From the NCBI GenBank assembly GCA_041494445.1, contig JBGQAU010000003.1, forward strand, positions 29,776 to 93,775: a stretch of DNA of 64,000 nt, in the 5' to 3' direction. A model generated the notes under the pieces. That model was given only the letters and a program-made list of their open reading frames with translations. It did no database searches and was not told the origin of the DNA. Positions 9,086 through 18,600 of the stretch are shown here, piece after piece. This DNA comes from JAIQFR01 sp041494445. Its GTDB lineage: Bacteria > Acidobacteriota > Polarisedimenticolia > Polarisedimenticolales > JAIQFR01. A program made the position numbers and the translations under genes. Position 1 is the first letter of the stretch; each line of letters opens with the position of its first letter.

Positions 9086-9132
9086 TTGACTAACGTTTGG
9101 AACGTTAGCATACTTAACGACATGAACGTTAG
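9086..9132 (+). promoter_or_regulatory. Promoter with palindromic operator in its spacer; probable leaderless start
   Basis: TTGACT (9086-9091), 17-base spacer, CATACT (9109-9114). A perfect inverted repeat CTAACGTT-TGG-AACGTTAG (9090-9108) fills the spacer, and a further half-site AACGTTAG (9125-9132) lies just inside the following gene. The predicted transcription start falls at about the ATG (9122), with no Shine-Dalgarno, so the mRNA is probably leaderless. A dimeric repressor is inferred. Confidence 0.6.
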
Positions 9133-10432
9133 GCAAATCAACGAGTGTCTCCTGCGCGGCGATCTCGCCGCGCCGAGGCTCTTCCCCCATCTCGACGATC
9201 TCGCCCACTCGCGGTTCGCTTTCGAGATGCATTTCGGACTGGACGCGCTTCCCGAAGAAGAGGGCGTTCTGCTCGTCCGCGGACCGCGTCAGTACGGAAA
9301 GAGCACCTGGCTGGAGTCGAAGCTCAGGGAGACGATCACGAGCCACGGGCCAGGCAGCGCGCTCTACCTCAACGGGGACGAGCTCGGCGACGCCGACGCG
9401 CTCCGGGACGCGCTGGCGGAAACGGCCGCGGCGTTTCCGCGGGGGGTCCGGGTGCGCCGCCTGTTCGTGGACGAGATCACGGCTGTCCGGGACTGGCAGC
9501 GCCCCTTGAAGCGCGCCATCGACGCGGGCGACCTGCGAGGGATCCTCGTCGTCACGACCGGCTCGAAGGCCACCGACCTGCGCCGGGGTAGCGAGCGGCT
9601 CCCGGGTCGCCGCGGGCGCCTCGATCGAACGACCTATCTCTTCACGCCCGTCTCGTTCGGCGAGTTCCGCCGCGTCTGCGGCCCGCACCTCGGCGATCGC
9701 GCGCTGTCGGCGTACCTCCTTGCCGGCGGCTGTCCGGCAGCCCTGAACGCGCTCGCCGAACGGGGGCATCTCCCGGAGTATCTCGTCGAGATGATGCGGG
9801 ATTGGATCTACGGCGAGTGTGCGGCGAGCGGACGTCAACGCGCCGCCTTGGTCGCCGTGATGGAGAACATCCTGAAGTGGGGCGGCACGCCGGTGGGACA
9901 GGCCAAGCTGGCACGGGAAGCCGGTCTCGCCAACAACACCGTCGCCGCGGCATACGTCGAATTGCTGTCGGACCTGATGTGCGTTGGCCAGGCGCTGGCA
10001 TGGGATCCTTCGCGCAGGGTCGGCCTCGCCCGCCGTCCGGCGAAGTTCCCGATGACGAATCTTCTCGTGGCCGTCGCCTGGAGCCCCGAGCGACTGCGCA
10101 GCGTGGACGACTTCGAGCAGCTTCCCGAGGATGTGCAGGGCAAGTGGTGGGAATGGCTCGTCGCGCAGGAGCTGTGGCGTCGGGCCGCCCTGAGGGGGTC
10201 GGACTTCCCCGAGAGAATGCACTACTGGCAGTCCGCCGAGCACGAGATCGATTTCGTCCTCGATCGCGAAACCTGTCTCGAGGTCAAGAGCGGGAGGACC
10301 ACCGCGCTCGAATTCGCGTGGTTCGCCCGGACGTTTCCTCGATCCAGGCTCACCGTCGTTGGCGAGGGCCGCTTTGATTCGCGCTCGGTGACCGGCATAA
10401 CGATGGAGGACTTTCTCCTGCAGGTTCCCTGA
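9122..10432 (+). CDS. AAA ATPase with DUF4143-type C-terminus
   Basis: A 436-residue protein of the AAA_14/DUF4143 family. Walker A is RGPRQYGKST (about residue 58), Walker B is RRLFVDEITAV (about 117), and a sensor-like TTGSKATDLRRG follows. The C-terminal region carries a nuclease-like pattern EHEIDFVL...CLEVKSG that matches the PD-(D/E)XK signature often seen at the end of DUF4143 proteins. A winged-helix-like segment (about 255-290) lies between. Members are frequently accessory genes of unclear function, sometimes proposed as defence or toxin-related. It stands alone, behind an operator-bearing promoter and convergent with the YceI gene. Confidence 0.8.
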   Translation: MNVRQINECLLRGDLAAPRLFPHLDDLAHSRFAFEMHFGLDALPEEEGVLLVRGPRQYGKSTWLESKLRETITSHGPGSALYLNGDELGDADALRDALAETAAAFPRGVRVRRLFVDEITAVRDWQRPLKRAIDAGDLRGILVVTTGSKATDLRRGSERLPGRRGRLDRTTYLFTPVSFGEFRRVCGPHLGDRALSAYLLAGGCPAALNALAERGHLPEYLVEMMRDWIYGECAASGRQRAALVAVMENILKWGGTPVGQAKLAREAGLANNTVAAAYVELLSDLMCVGQALAWDPSRRVGLARRPAKFPMTNLLVAVAWSPERLRSVDDFEQLPEDVQGKWWEWLVAQELWRRAALRGSDFPERMHYWQSAEHEIDFVLDRETCLEVKSGRTTALEFAWFARTFPRSRLTVVGEGRFDSRSVTGITMEDFLLQVP

Positions 10433-10523
10433 TCGCTCGCCGCTCCTTGCGGAGGCGACCCGCCGAGACCGGCCTCGACGGGAACCCCGGCCCCACGACC
10501 CCCAAGGGGACCGGGCGCACGGT

Positions 10524-11138
10524 CTACCTCGATTCGGGATCGACGGGAGCGTCCACCGTGCCGAGGCGTCCCTCCGCGCGCACGGTCACGACGACGAGCT
10601 TCTCCGCGCGCAGGATCAGGAAGCTCGGATCCTCCATGCCCCATTCGACGTAGGGCACCTCGAATCGCAGCTCCGCCCGCAGGTGTCCGCCCTCCACGGT
10701 CAGGGCCACGGGAAGGGTCATCGGGTGGTCGCCTCCGTGGAGGCTCATCGTCCCCCCGAGCTTGACGTCGCTGCGGCCCGATTCCTCGACGCGGCCCAGG
10801 ACGCGCTGAGGGCGGAAAACGATCGCCGGGTAGCGCTCGCTCTCGAGGATCGAGCCGTGCATCTTGCGGTCGCGCCTCGCGTTCCCGGTCTCCGCGCTGC
10901 GGGCGTCCACCGAGATCTCGCCCGATGCGGTCCCGGTGGCCGGATCGAAGCGGAGCGCGCCGCCCGTCAGGCGCATCGACCCGTGGACCTCGTGAAGCGT
11001 CGTGCCGAGCGTGAAGGAGACCGCGCTCGCCTTCGGATCGAGCGTCACGACGCGCTCGGCCGCGGGAGCCGGAGACGCGAGGACGCACGCGGAGAGCAGG
11101 GGGACGAGCAACGTGGCCTTCGCGATCCGTCGGCTCAT
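10524..11138 (-). CDS. YceI-family periplasmic protein
   Basis: A 204-residue secreted protein with a signal peptide (about 1-26, cleavage near PAPAAE) followed by a YceI-type lipocalin-like beta-barrel. Family features include an N-terminal VTLDPKASAVSFTLGTTLHE segment, the middle RRDRKMHGSILESERYPAI segment (in other YceI proteins NxxRDxHLxSxDFFDxxxYP), and a late GTMSLHG strand. Family members bind isoprenoid or amphiphilic ligands in the periplasm. It is 49 bases downstream of the aldo/keto reductase gene on the same strand and may be co-transcribed. Confidence 0.85.
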   Translation of the reverse strand: MSRRIAKATLLVPLLSACVLASPAPAAERVVTLDPKASAVSFTLGTTLHEVHGSMRLTGGALRFDPATGTASGEISVDARSAETGNARRDRKMHGSILESERYPAIVFRPQRVLGRVEESGRSDVKLGGTMSLHGGDHPMTLPVALTVEGGHLRAELRFEVPYVEWGMEDPSFLILRAEKLVVVTVRAEGRLGTVDAPVDPESR

Positions 11139-11187
11139 GCGGAACTCCTCGCTCGAGCGCGGGGCGCGCCCGGGCCGCGCGTACCCC

Positions 11188-12273
11188 TCAGTACCGGTCC
11201 TCGTCCCCCTTGGGCGCGTTCGGGAGCACGGGCCACGTCGTTCCGTTGATCGTCATCCCGCCGTGGGAGAACACCCCCGACCGGCGGATGAAGGCCGCCG
11301 GGAAGTCGAGGGACGGCTCCGACGCCTCGTCGAGAGCCGCGCGGTGCTCGGGCGAGAGCGTGAGGTCGAGCGCGGCCAGGTTCTCTTCGAGCTGCGCGGC
11401 GCTCTTCGCGCCGAGGATCGTCGAGGCGACTCCCGGGCGGCCCTGCACCCACGCGAGCGCCACCTGCGCGGGCTTCGCCCCGGCCTCCTTCGCGACGCGC
11501 TTCACGACGTCGAGCACCGAGAAGGCGCGGTCGTCGAGCGAGGACAGCACCCAGTCTCCCCTTCCGGGAGGCGTCTTCTTCACGCTCTCCCGCGTGTGCT
11601 TGCCCGTCAACACGCCGAAGCGGAGCGGGGACCACGGGGTCACGCCGAGGCCCATCTCGAGCGCCATCGGGATCAGCTCCCCCTCGACCGTGCGCTCGAG
11701 AAGCGAGTACTCGATCTGGAGCGCGATGACGGGACTCCATCCACGGAATCGCGCCGTCACCTGGGCCTCGGCCACCTTCCAGGCCGGCGTATCGGAGAAG
11801 CCGACGTAGCGCACTTTGCCGGACGCGACGAGATCGTCGAGCGCCCGCACCGACTCGTCGATCGGCGTGATCGGGTCCCAGCAGTGCATCCAGTAGAGGT
11901 CTATGTAATCGGTCTTGAGGCGCCGGAGCGAGTCCTCGCACGAGGCGGCGATGCACTTGCGGCTCGTGCCGCCCGCGTTCGGATCGCCGGGGAAGAGGTT
12001 CCCGAAGAACTTCGTCGCGATCACCATACGGCGGCGCTTCGACGGAACGCTCCCGAGGTGCTCGCCGAGGATCGTCTCGGAGTGGCCCTTCGTGTACATG
12101 TTCGCCGTGTCGATGAAGTTCCCGCCGGCGTCGAGGTAGCGGTCGATCATGGCCTTCGACTCCGCCACGCTCGCGCCCCAGCCCCAGTCGTCCCCGAAGG
12201 TCATCGCGCCGAGGCAGAAGGGGCTCACACAGAGTCCCGAGCGTCCGAGGGTCACGTAGTGGTCGAGCGGCAT
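11188..12273 (-). CDS. Aldo/keto reductase
   Basis: A 361-residue NADPH-dependent oxidoreductase with a TIM barrel. The start MPLDHYVTLGRSGLCVSP and GAMTFGDDWGWG are typical of the YajO/Tas-like branch. The catalytic Asp-Tyr-Lys-His are present (FIDTANMYTKGHSE, ATKFFG, YWMHCWD), and a C-terminal cofactor-binding stretch reads TILGAKSAAQLEENL. The ATG at 12273 follows a GGGAGGAGCCACC ribosome site. It diverges from the GT2-methyltransferase gene. The physiological substrate is unknown. Confidence 0.9.
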   Translation of the reverse strand: MPLDHYVTLGRSGLCVSPFCLGAMTFGDDWGWGASVAESKAMIDRYLDAGGNFIDTANMYTKGHSETILGEHLGSVPSKRRRMVIATKFFGNLFPGDPNAGGTSRKCIAASCEDSLRRLKTDYIDLYWMHCWDPITPIDESVRALDDLVASGKVRYVGFSDTPAWKVAEAQVTARFRGWSPVIALQIEYSLLERTVEGELIPMALEMGLGVTPWSPLRFGVLTGKHTRESVKKTPPGRGDWVLSSLDDRAFSVLDVVKRVAKEAGAKPAQVALAWVQGRPGVASTILGAKSAAQLEENLAALDLTLSPEHRAALDEASEPSLDFPAAFIRRSGVFSHGGMTINGTTWPVLPNAPKGDEDRY

Positions 12274-12396
12274 GGTGGCTCCTCCCGAAAGACTGCCAGT
12301 CTACCCGGGAAACCCCGTACGGCAAGGTCCAAGAGGTTCTCGATAGGGACAGCCAGGCCCTGAGGTATCGTAGTCACCGAGGAGCGCGTGTAGAGC

Positions 12397-13914
12397 GTGA
12401 CGACGAGCGCCGAGACAACCCCGGCGGTGCCACCGCCGGGAACGCCGTTCGACGGCCGCGGCAAGCGGATCGGCATCTTCGTCGTCGCGTACAACGCAGA
12501 GAGCCAGATCGAAAAGACCCTCGCGCGCATTCCGGAGGACATCTGGCGTGCGATCGAAGTGCTCTGGGTGGTCGACGACTGCAGCCACGATGAGACCGTC
12601 GAGAAGGCCCTTTCGTTCGGCCGGTGGCGGGAGAAGATCGTCGTGCTCCGCAACCGCGTGCGCCAGCAGTACGGCGGCGATCAGAAAATCGGCTGTCAGT
12701 ATGCCCTCGACCACGGGCTGGACGTGGTGGTCACGCTGCATGCGGACGGCAAGTATGCACCGGAGCGATTGGCGGACCTCCTCTCTCCTGCGGTGGCCGG
12801 GCAGGCCCGCGTGGTCGTGGGCTCCCGCATGTTGAAGAGGGGCGATGCCGTGCGGGGCGGCATGCCGCGCTACAAGTACCTTGGCAACATGGTCCTCACG
12901 AAGATCCAGAACTCGCTCAGCGGGCTTTCGCTGACGGAGTTCCACTCCGGCTACCGGGCCTACAGTGCGGCCTTCCTGGCGGATGTCCCGTTCTGGGAGA
13001 ATTCGGACGACTGGCACTTCGACTCCCAAGTCCTCCTTCAGGCGGCGCAGACCGGCGAGAAGATCGTCGAGGTCCCGATACCGACGTACTACGGCGACGA
13101 GATCTCCCGCGTGAATGGGGTGGTCTACGGCTTCCACTGCGTTGCGACCTCCGTCGGGTACTTCCTGCAACGGAAGGGGATCCTGTACTCGCGGAAGTTC
13201 GACGTCGCCCTTCGGGGTCGCCACTACTTCGAGAAGTTCAACGACCCCGCCTCCAGTCACTCTCTGATTCTCGAGCGGCTCGGGCGCGAAGGCCTGGCCG
13301 GGAAGCGGGTTCTCGAGCTGGGTGTGGGCGACGCATCGCTCACGAAGAGAATGGCGGAGATGGGAGCCCTGGTGGACGGGGTGGAAATCGATTCTCGGGC
13401 GGCGGGCCTCGCGGGCCCCTTCTGCAAGAACGTCTATGTCGGCGATTTGGATGCGATCGAGACGATTCTGCCCGACGCCGAATACGACATCGTCGTCGCG
13501 GCGGATGTGCTGGAGCACGTCAAGGATCCGGAGTTCGTGCTGTCGAAGCTCAAGAAGTACCTGAAGCGCGGGGGGCCTCTTGTGGTCTCGCTGCCGAACG
13601 TGGCGAATTTCTACGTGCGCTTCAGCCTGCTGATCGGCCGGTTCCCCTACTACCGAAAGGGGCTCTTGGACCGGACTCACCTGCACTTCTTCACGCTCCG
13701 GTCAGCGGAGAGGATGCTGTGGAAGACGGGCTGGTTGGTCGAGGAGAGGGCGGTTTCAGCCATTCCGCTTCCGGTCGTGTTCCCGTTTGTCGTGAAGCCT
13801 CCCTTTCATGTTGCGCTCCGGGCCTTTCATGGGCTGACGCGTCTCATGAAGGGCCTCCTGGCCTACCAGGGAATCTATTTCTGCCGGAACCCGAACAAGT
13901 CCGACTTGCTGTGA
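12397..13914 (+). CDS. Fused GT2 glycosyltransferase - SAM methyltransferase
   Basis: A 505-residue two-domain enzyme. Residues about 25-260 form a family 2 glycosyltransferase of the dolichyl/polyprenyl-phosphate sugar type (VVAYNAESQIEKTL, VVDDCSHDETVE, LHADGKY as the metal-binding DxD-like motif). Residues about 285-440 form a class I methyltransferase (VLELGVGDASL, acidic VEIDSR, VVAADVLEHVKDP, GGPLVVSLPNVANF). Start is GTG 12397 at the end of the non-coding gap. The fusion suggests linked transfer and methylation on a lipid-linked glycan or surface polymer, possibly tied to the pseudopilin 115 bases downstream, though that link is only positional. Confidence 0.87.
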   Translation: MTTSAETTPAVPPPGTPFDGRGKRIGIFVVAYNAESQIEKTLARIPEDIWRAIEVLWVVDDCSHDETVEKALSFGRWREKIVVLRNRVRQQYGGDQKIGCQYALDHGLDVVVTLHADGKYAPERLADLLSPAVAGQARVVVGSRMLKRGDAVRGGMPRYKYLGNMVLTKIQNSLSGLSLTEFHSGYRAYSAAFLADVPFWENSDDWHFDSQVLLQAAQTGEKIVEVPIPTYYGDEISRVNGVVYGFHCVATSVGYFLQRKGILYSRKFDVALRGRHYFEKFNDPASSHSLILERLGREGLAGKRVLELGVGDASLTKRMAEMGALVDGVEIDSRAAGLAGPFCKNVYVGDLDAIETILPDAEYDIVVAADVLEHVKDPEFVLSKLKKYLKRGGPLVVSLPNVANFYVRFSLLIGRFPYYRKGLLDRTHLHFFTLRSAERMLWKTGWLVEERAVSAIPLPVVFPFVVKPPFHVALRAFHGLTRLMKGLLAYQGIYFCRNPNKSDLL

Positions 13915-14029
13915 GGTGCGGCCGCGTCGTTCGGGGTGGGGCGGCATCGACCTGGGCCGCGCGATAGGGCGGGTGGCACGGGACGGCGAGCGGACCATAT
14001 TTTCTCATAGCGAAGGAGGTCGACGCATC

Positions 14030-14482
14030 ATGAGGCGGAGCACCGGGGGCTTCACCCTGATCGAGTTGCTGATCGTCGTGGCGATCATAGGCATCATCGC
14101 GGCCATCGCCATCCCGAACCTGCTGAACGCGATCGATCGCGCCAAGCAGAAGAGGTCCATGGTGGACATCCGCTCGATCGGCACGGCCGTGGAATCGTAC
14201 GCCGTCGAGTTCAACTACTACCCCACCGCGGGCGACATCGGAACGCTGGCGACCCCGGCGACCAACGTGGTGCCGGCGTACATCAAGCTCGTTCCGATGC
14301 AGGGCGCCTGGCAGCACGACTTCTACGTCAGTTCGGCCACCAACGGCTTCACGATCGCTTCCGGCGGCAAGGACGGCGGCGGCCTGACGGGTGTCCAGTG
14401 GGGCGCGTTCCAGGGTTTCGACAAGCCGATCGTGCTCATCGGCGGGCAATTCGCGGCCTGGCCCGAGGGCGTCCAGCAGTGA
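14030..14482 (+). CDS. Type IV pilin / GspG-like pseudopilin
   Basis: A 150-residue prepilin with the class III leader MRRSTGG followed by the processed FTLIELLIVVAIIGIIAAIA helix, so cleavage by prepilin peptidase is expected after Gly7 with Glu at mature position 5. The C-terminal domain is short and Gly-rich, as in type II secretion major pseudopilins (GspG) of Acidobacteria-type genomes. The ATG at 14030 follows a strong GAAGGAGGTCG site. No other secretion genes are adjacent, so it is an orphan pilin-like gene like the one at 35001. Confidence 0.88.
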   Translation: MRRSTGGFTLIELLIVVAIIGIIAAIAIPNLLNAIDRAKQKRSMVDIRSIGTAVESYAVEFNYYPTAGDIGTLATPATNVVPAYIKLVPMQGAWQHDFYVSSATNGFTIASGGKDGGGLTGVQWGAFQGFDKPIVLIGGQFAAWPEGVQQ

Positions 14483-14534
14483 ACGATCCGGCCGGGCGGG
14501 TAGGAGACGGTCTCGCTCCCGGCGCTCGGCGAAA

Positions 14535-15098
14535 CTACGGCCGTTCCCTCCACGGCCTCGACAGCGCCGACGCGGCTTCCGCCAGCGCGGAGTGCTCCGG
14601 CGCCAGCGGGACGATGTCCACGAGCTTCAGCCTGGAGACGTCCCAGAAACCGAAGGAGCCCCAGCGGGAATCGTAGTGGCTCCACCAGCGGATCCCGGCC
14701 CACCGCTTTTCCCGGTAGACCCGGAGAGCCCAGCTCTGGGTCACGGCGCGGTCGCGCGCCACGACCGCGGACGGGCGGAGCTCCCGTTCGACGAGACGTC
14801 GGGCATCGTCGAGATCCAGGGTCTCGATCCTGGCCACGTCGAACGTCGCCAGGGCCCGGACGCTTCCCGGGAGATCGGGCCGGCCCAGGAGGAGCATCGG
14901 CGTCCAGACGGCGTGGTTGCCGAACGCCTCGGCAACGGCCCCCGCAGCGGCGTCGGACACGTAAAGGACCGCGTAGTGCTCGGGGTTGTCCACCCTGCCC
15001 GCGCCCTGCCGGCTCGCTCGGTGGAGCGGGTGCCCGGCCGCGCCCGCCCGGGCGCCGGCCAGCCACGGGAGCACCCTGTAGAGCCTAGGCGTAGGCAC
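14535..15098 (-). CDS. RES-domain toxin
   Basis: A 187-residue RES-family protein. The conserved Arg (PRLYRVLP, near the N-terminus), the Tyr-containing NPEHYAVLYVSD, the Glu in AVAEAFGNHAVW and the Ser-rich late segment (WWSHYDSRWGSFGFWD) match the family named for its Arg-Glu-Ser residues. RES toxins degrade NAD+ and halt growth. The GTG start at 15098 overlaps the upstream antitoxin gene by 14 bases, the usual antitoxin-first order. Confidence 0.85.
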   Translation of the reverse strand: MPTPRLYRVLPWLAGARAGAAGHPLHRASRQGAGRVDNPEHYAVLYVSDAAAGAVAEAFGNHAVWTPMLLLGRPDLPGSVRALATFDVARIETLDLDDARRLVERELRPSAVVARDRAVTQSWALRVYREKRWAGIRWWSHYDSRWGSFGFWDVSRLKLVDIVPLAPEHSALAEAASALSRPWRERP

Positions 15099-15498
15099 CC
15101 TCGGCCTCGGCGTCTATCGCCTCGACCACCGGCCCGGCCCCGCGCAGGCTCAACACGTCCACGGGGCGCGAGCCGAGATGTGCGTTGTGCGAGGTGAGCC
15201 AGATCTCGGCCTGCTCGCGCGGATAGAGCTGGAGGAGCCGGGCGATCACGTAGTCCAGGTCCAGAAGGCGCCGCTGGTTCTCGGCGCTGATCCTCTCCTC
15301 GCCGGACTTCCAGCGCGACGGCTGCGAAGCGCTGACGTCGAGAAGGCCCGCCAGCCGGTTGTTCCCCAACTCCCGGATCAGGCCGGCGAGCCGTGCGGCG
15401 AGCAGCCATTCCACCGGGCCGGTCTCGGAGACCCGTCGCGCTCTCCCGGAACCGGTCGGGTGGTAGGTGGTTCGGGATCGATTCCTCCGGGTCGGCAT
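15085..15498 (-). CDS. Xre/ParS-type antitoxin partner of the RES toxin
   Basis: A 137-residue protein starting at ATG 15498 with an ideal GAGGAGG ribosome site; longer readings upstream are unlikely. A helix-turn-helix-like core (about residues 35-75, NNRLAGLLDVSASQPSRWKS) followed by an RLLDLDYVIARLLQLYP helix and an LGSRPVDVL segment matches the MbcA/ParS/Xre antitoxin domain (DUF2384 type), which neutralises RES toxins and binds its own promoter. A palindrome covers the -10 of the promoter just upstream. Confidence 0.83.
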   Translation of the reverse strand: MPTRRNRSRTTYHPTGSGRARRVSETGPVEWLLAARLAGLIRELGNNRLAGLLDVSASQPSRWKSGEERISAENQRRLLDLDYVIARLLQLYPREQAEIWLTSHNAHLGSRPVDVLSLRGAGPVVEAIDAEAEGAYA

Positions 15499-15514
15499 CG
15501 GCACCTCCTCTCGG

Positions 15515-15551
15515 TACCCAACATAATACGTTGGGTATTCTGTCGAGTCAA
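15515..15551 (-). promoter_or_regulatory. Promoter and operator of the RES toxin-antitoxin operon
   Basis: On the minus strand TTGACT (15546-15551), a 17-base spacer and TATTAT (15523-15528) form a near-consensus promoter. The perfect palindrome TACCCAAC-N7-GTTGGGTA (15515-15537) covers the -10 box, which fits autorepression by the antitoxin. Confidence 0.75.
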
Positions 15552-15640
15552 GCGGCGCGCTCGGGGCGCGCGTAACTCCTGGGGCCTCCCGCCGTAAACT
15601 GCCCCGGGGAACGTTCATCCCACGGAGGCGACGCTCGGCC

Positions 15641-18600
15641 ATGAAAACCGCTCACCACTCGATCCCGACGGCCATCCTCGTTCTCGTTCTCGCGGCGACC
15701 GCTCCCGCGTTCGCGACCGACCCGGTGCACGACGCGAGGCTCCTGCGCTTCCCCGACATCCACGGGGACACCGTGGTGTTCTCCCACGGCGGAGACCTGT
15801 GGTCCGTGCCGACCGGAGGGGGCGTCGCGACCCGCCTGACCACGGGCGACGGTCTCGAGGTGTTCCCGCGATTCTCCCCCGACGGGAAATGGATCGCGTT
15901 CACCGGCCAGTACGACGGCTCCTCGGACGTTTACGTGATGCCGGCGACGGGAGGCGAGCCCCGGAGGCTCACCTGGTACCCGGCGGAGAACGCGTCGGAG
16001 CGGATGGGCTACGACAACATGGTGATCGGCTGGACTCCCGACGGGAAGATCCTGTTCCGGTCCCTGCGCGGCCCGATCGGCGGGTTCGTCGGTGTGCCGT
16101 ACGTGGTGAGCCCCGAGGGCGGGCCGGAGGAGCGGTTCCCGCTCCCGGAGTCGGGGATCATCTCGTTCGCCCCCGACGGGAAGCGGATCGCCTACACCCG
16201 GATCTTCCGGGATTTCCGGACGTGGAAGCGGTACGCGGGCGGGATGGCGCAGGACGTGTGGATCTACGACCTCGAGAAGAAAGCCCTCGATCGGGTCACT
16301 GACTGGGAGGGGACCGACACGCAGCCGATGTGGATCGGCGACTCGATCTACTTCCTGTCGGACCGCGAGGACTGGAAGCTCAACCTCTGGCGGTACGACC
16401 TCGCCTCGAGAAAGACCTCCCGCGTCACGGACTTCAAGGAGTACGACGTCAAGTGGCCGCACTCCGGAAGCGGGAAGATCGTGTTCGAGAACGGCGGCTG
16501 GCTCTACCTCCTCGATCCCGCCGCCGGCAAGCCGCTCAGGATCCCCGTGGACCTGCCCGACGACCGGAAGCTGGCGCGGCCTCACTGGGTGGACGTCTCG
16601 AACCGGATCACCGATTTCGCCCTGGCCCCCGGCGGCAAGCGCGCGGTCTTCGCCGCGCGCGGCGACGTGTTCACGCTCCCGGCCGAGCACGGGAACACAC
16701 GCAACGTCACCGCGACGGCGGGGGTGCGTGAGAAGAGCGCCGTCTGGTCCCCCGACGGAAAGTGGATCGCGTACGTATCCGACGCGACCGGCGAGGACGA
16801 GATCTACGTGGTCCCGCAGGACGGGAAGGGAAAGCCCGTCCAGGTGACGACCGGATCGGACTCCCTGCATTACGATCCCGTGTGGTCCCCCGACTCGAAG
16901 AAGGTCGCCTGGTCCGACCGCGCCATGCGCCTTTGGTACGTGGACATCGCGGAGAAGAGGCCGGTCCAGGCGGACAAGGCGGACGTCTTCGAGATCAACG
17001 AGTACGCCTGGTCGCCGGACTCGAAGTGGATCGCGTACTCGAAGGTGCAGAACAACGACCTGCCGGCGGTCTTCCTCTATTCGATCGAGTCGCGGACGAT
17101 CACCCAGGCCACGAGCGGCTTCTGCCGCAGCTACGGCCCGCAGTTCGACCCCGACGGGAAGTACCTCTTCGCGCTGTCCGACCGCGACGTGAACCCGGTC
17201 GTCGGGAACTTCGAGGCCTCGTTCACGGTGACCTCGCCGACCCGTCCCTACGCGATCGTGCTCCGATCCCACCTCCCGTCGCCGTTCGCGCCGCGCAGCG
17301 ACGAGGCAAAGCTCGAGGGCGAGGAGAAGACCGAGAAGCCGGCCGACAAGGACGGCGCGAAGGCCGGGGCGGCGAAGGACGAGAAGGAGAAGGACAAGGA
17401 TAAGAAGGAGCCGTTCCGGATCGACCTCGCCGGGATCCAGGATCGGATCGTCCCGTTCCCGGTCGCTCCGGGCGAATACCGCGGCCTGCGCGCGGCGAAG
17501 GACCGGCTCTTCTACCTGGCGGCGCCGGTCCGCGCCCTCACCGGTCCGCCTGCCGGGGCGAAGCCCCGCCTCGTCATGTACGACCTCGACAAGCGGAAGG
17601 AGCAGACGATCCTCGATCCGGTGGACAACTACGACCTCTCCCCCGACGGGAGCCGCATCGTTTACCGGAGCGAGAAGACCTACGGGATCGTGGACGCGAA
17701 GGAGGGCGCGAAGGTCGGCGACGGCAAGCTCGACCTCTCCGACCTCCGCATGGAGCTCGACCCCGAGGCCGAGTGGCGCCAGATCTTCGCGGAAGCGTGG
17801 CGCCTCGAGCGCGACTTCTTCTACCTCCCGGACATGGGGAAGATCGACTGGCCGCAGATGAAGCGGCGCTACGAGCCGCTCCTCCCCTACGTGAGCCACC
17901 GGGCCGACCTGACCTACGTGATCGGCGAAATGATCGGAGAGCTCGAGAGCGGGCACGCGTACACGGGCGGCGGCGACGCGCCGCGTCCCGAGAAGGTCCC
18001 GGTGGGAGCGCTCGGTGCCGACCTCGAGCCGGACCCGAAGGCCGGCCTCTGGCGGATCGCGCGGATCCTCGATGGGCGGCCCTGGATCGAGAGCCGCCGC
18101 TCGCCGCTCGCCGAGCCGGGCATCCGCGTCGCCGCGGGCGACTACCTCCTGGCCGTGAACGGAAAGGACCTCGCGGCGTCCGACGATCCGTATCGTCTCC
18201 TCGTCGAGACCCCGGGACACACGGTCACGCTCCTCGTCAACTCCAAGCCGTCCCGTGATGGAGCCCGCGAGGTGACGGTGGGGCCGCTCGGCGACGAGCA
18301 GGATCTCCGGTACATCGACTGGGTGGAATCGAACCGCAAGAAGGTCGAGCAGGCCACCGGAGGAAGGGTCGGGTACGTCCACATCCCGAACATGGGCGCC
18401 GAGGGGCTTCAGGAGTTCATCCGGCAGTACTTCCCGCAGATCCGGAAAGAGGGGCTCGTCGTCGACGCCCGGTACAACGGCGGCGGGTTCGTCTCGCAGA
18501 TGGTCCTGGAGCGCCTGCGCCGCGTGGTCATGGGGATGGGCGGCCCGCGCGGCGGACGGCCGGGCACCTTCCCCGACGCCGCGTTCAACGGCCCGATGGT

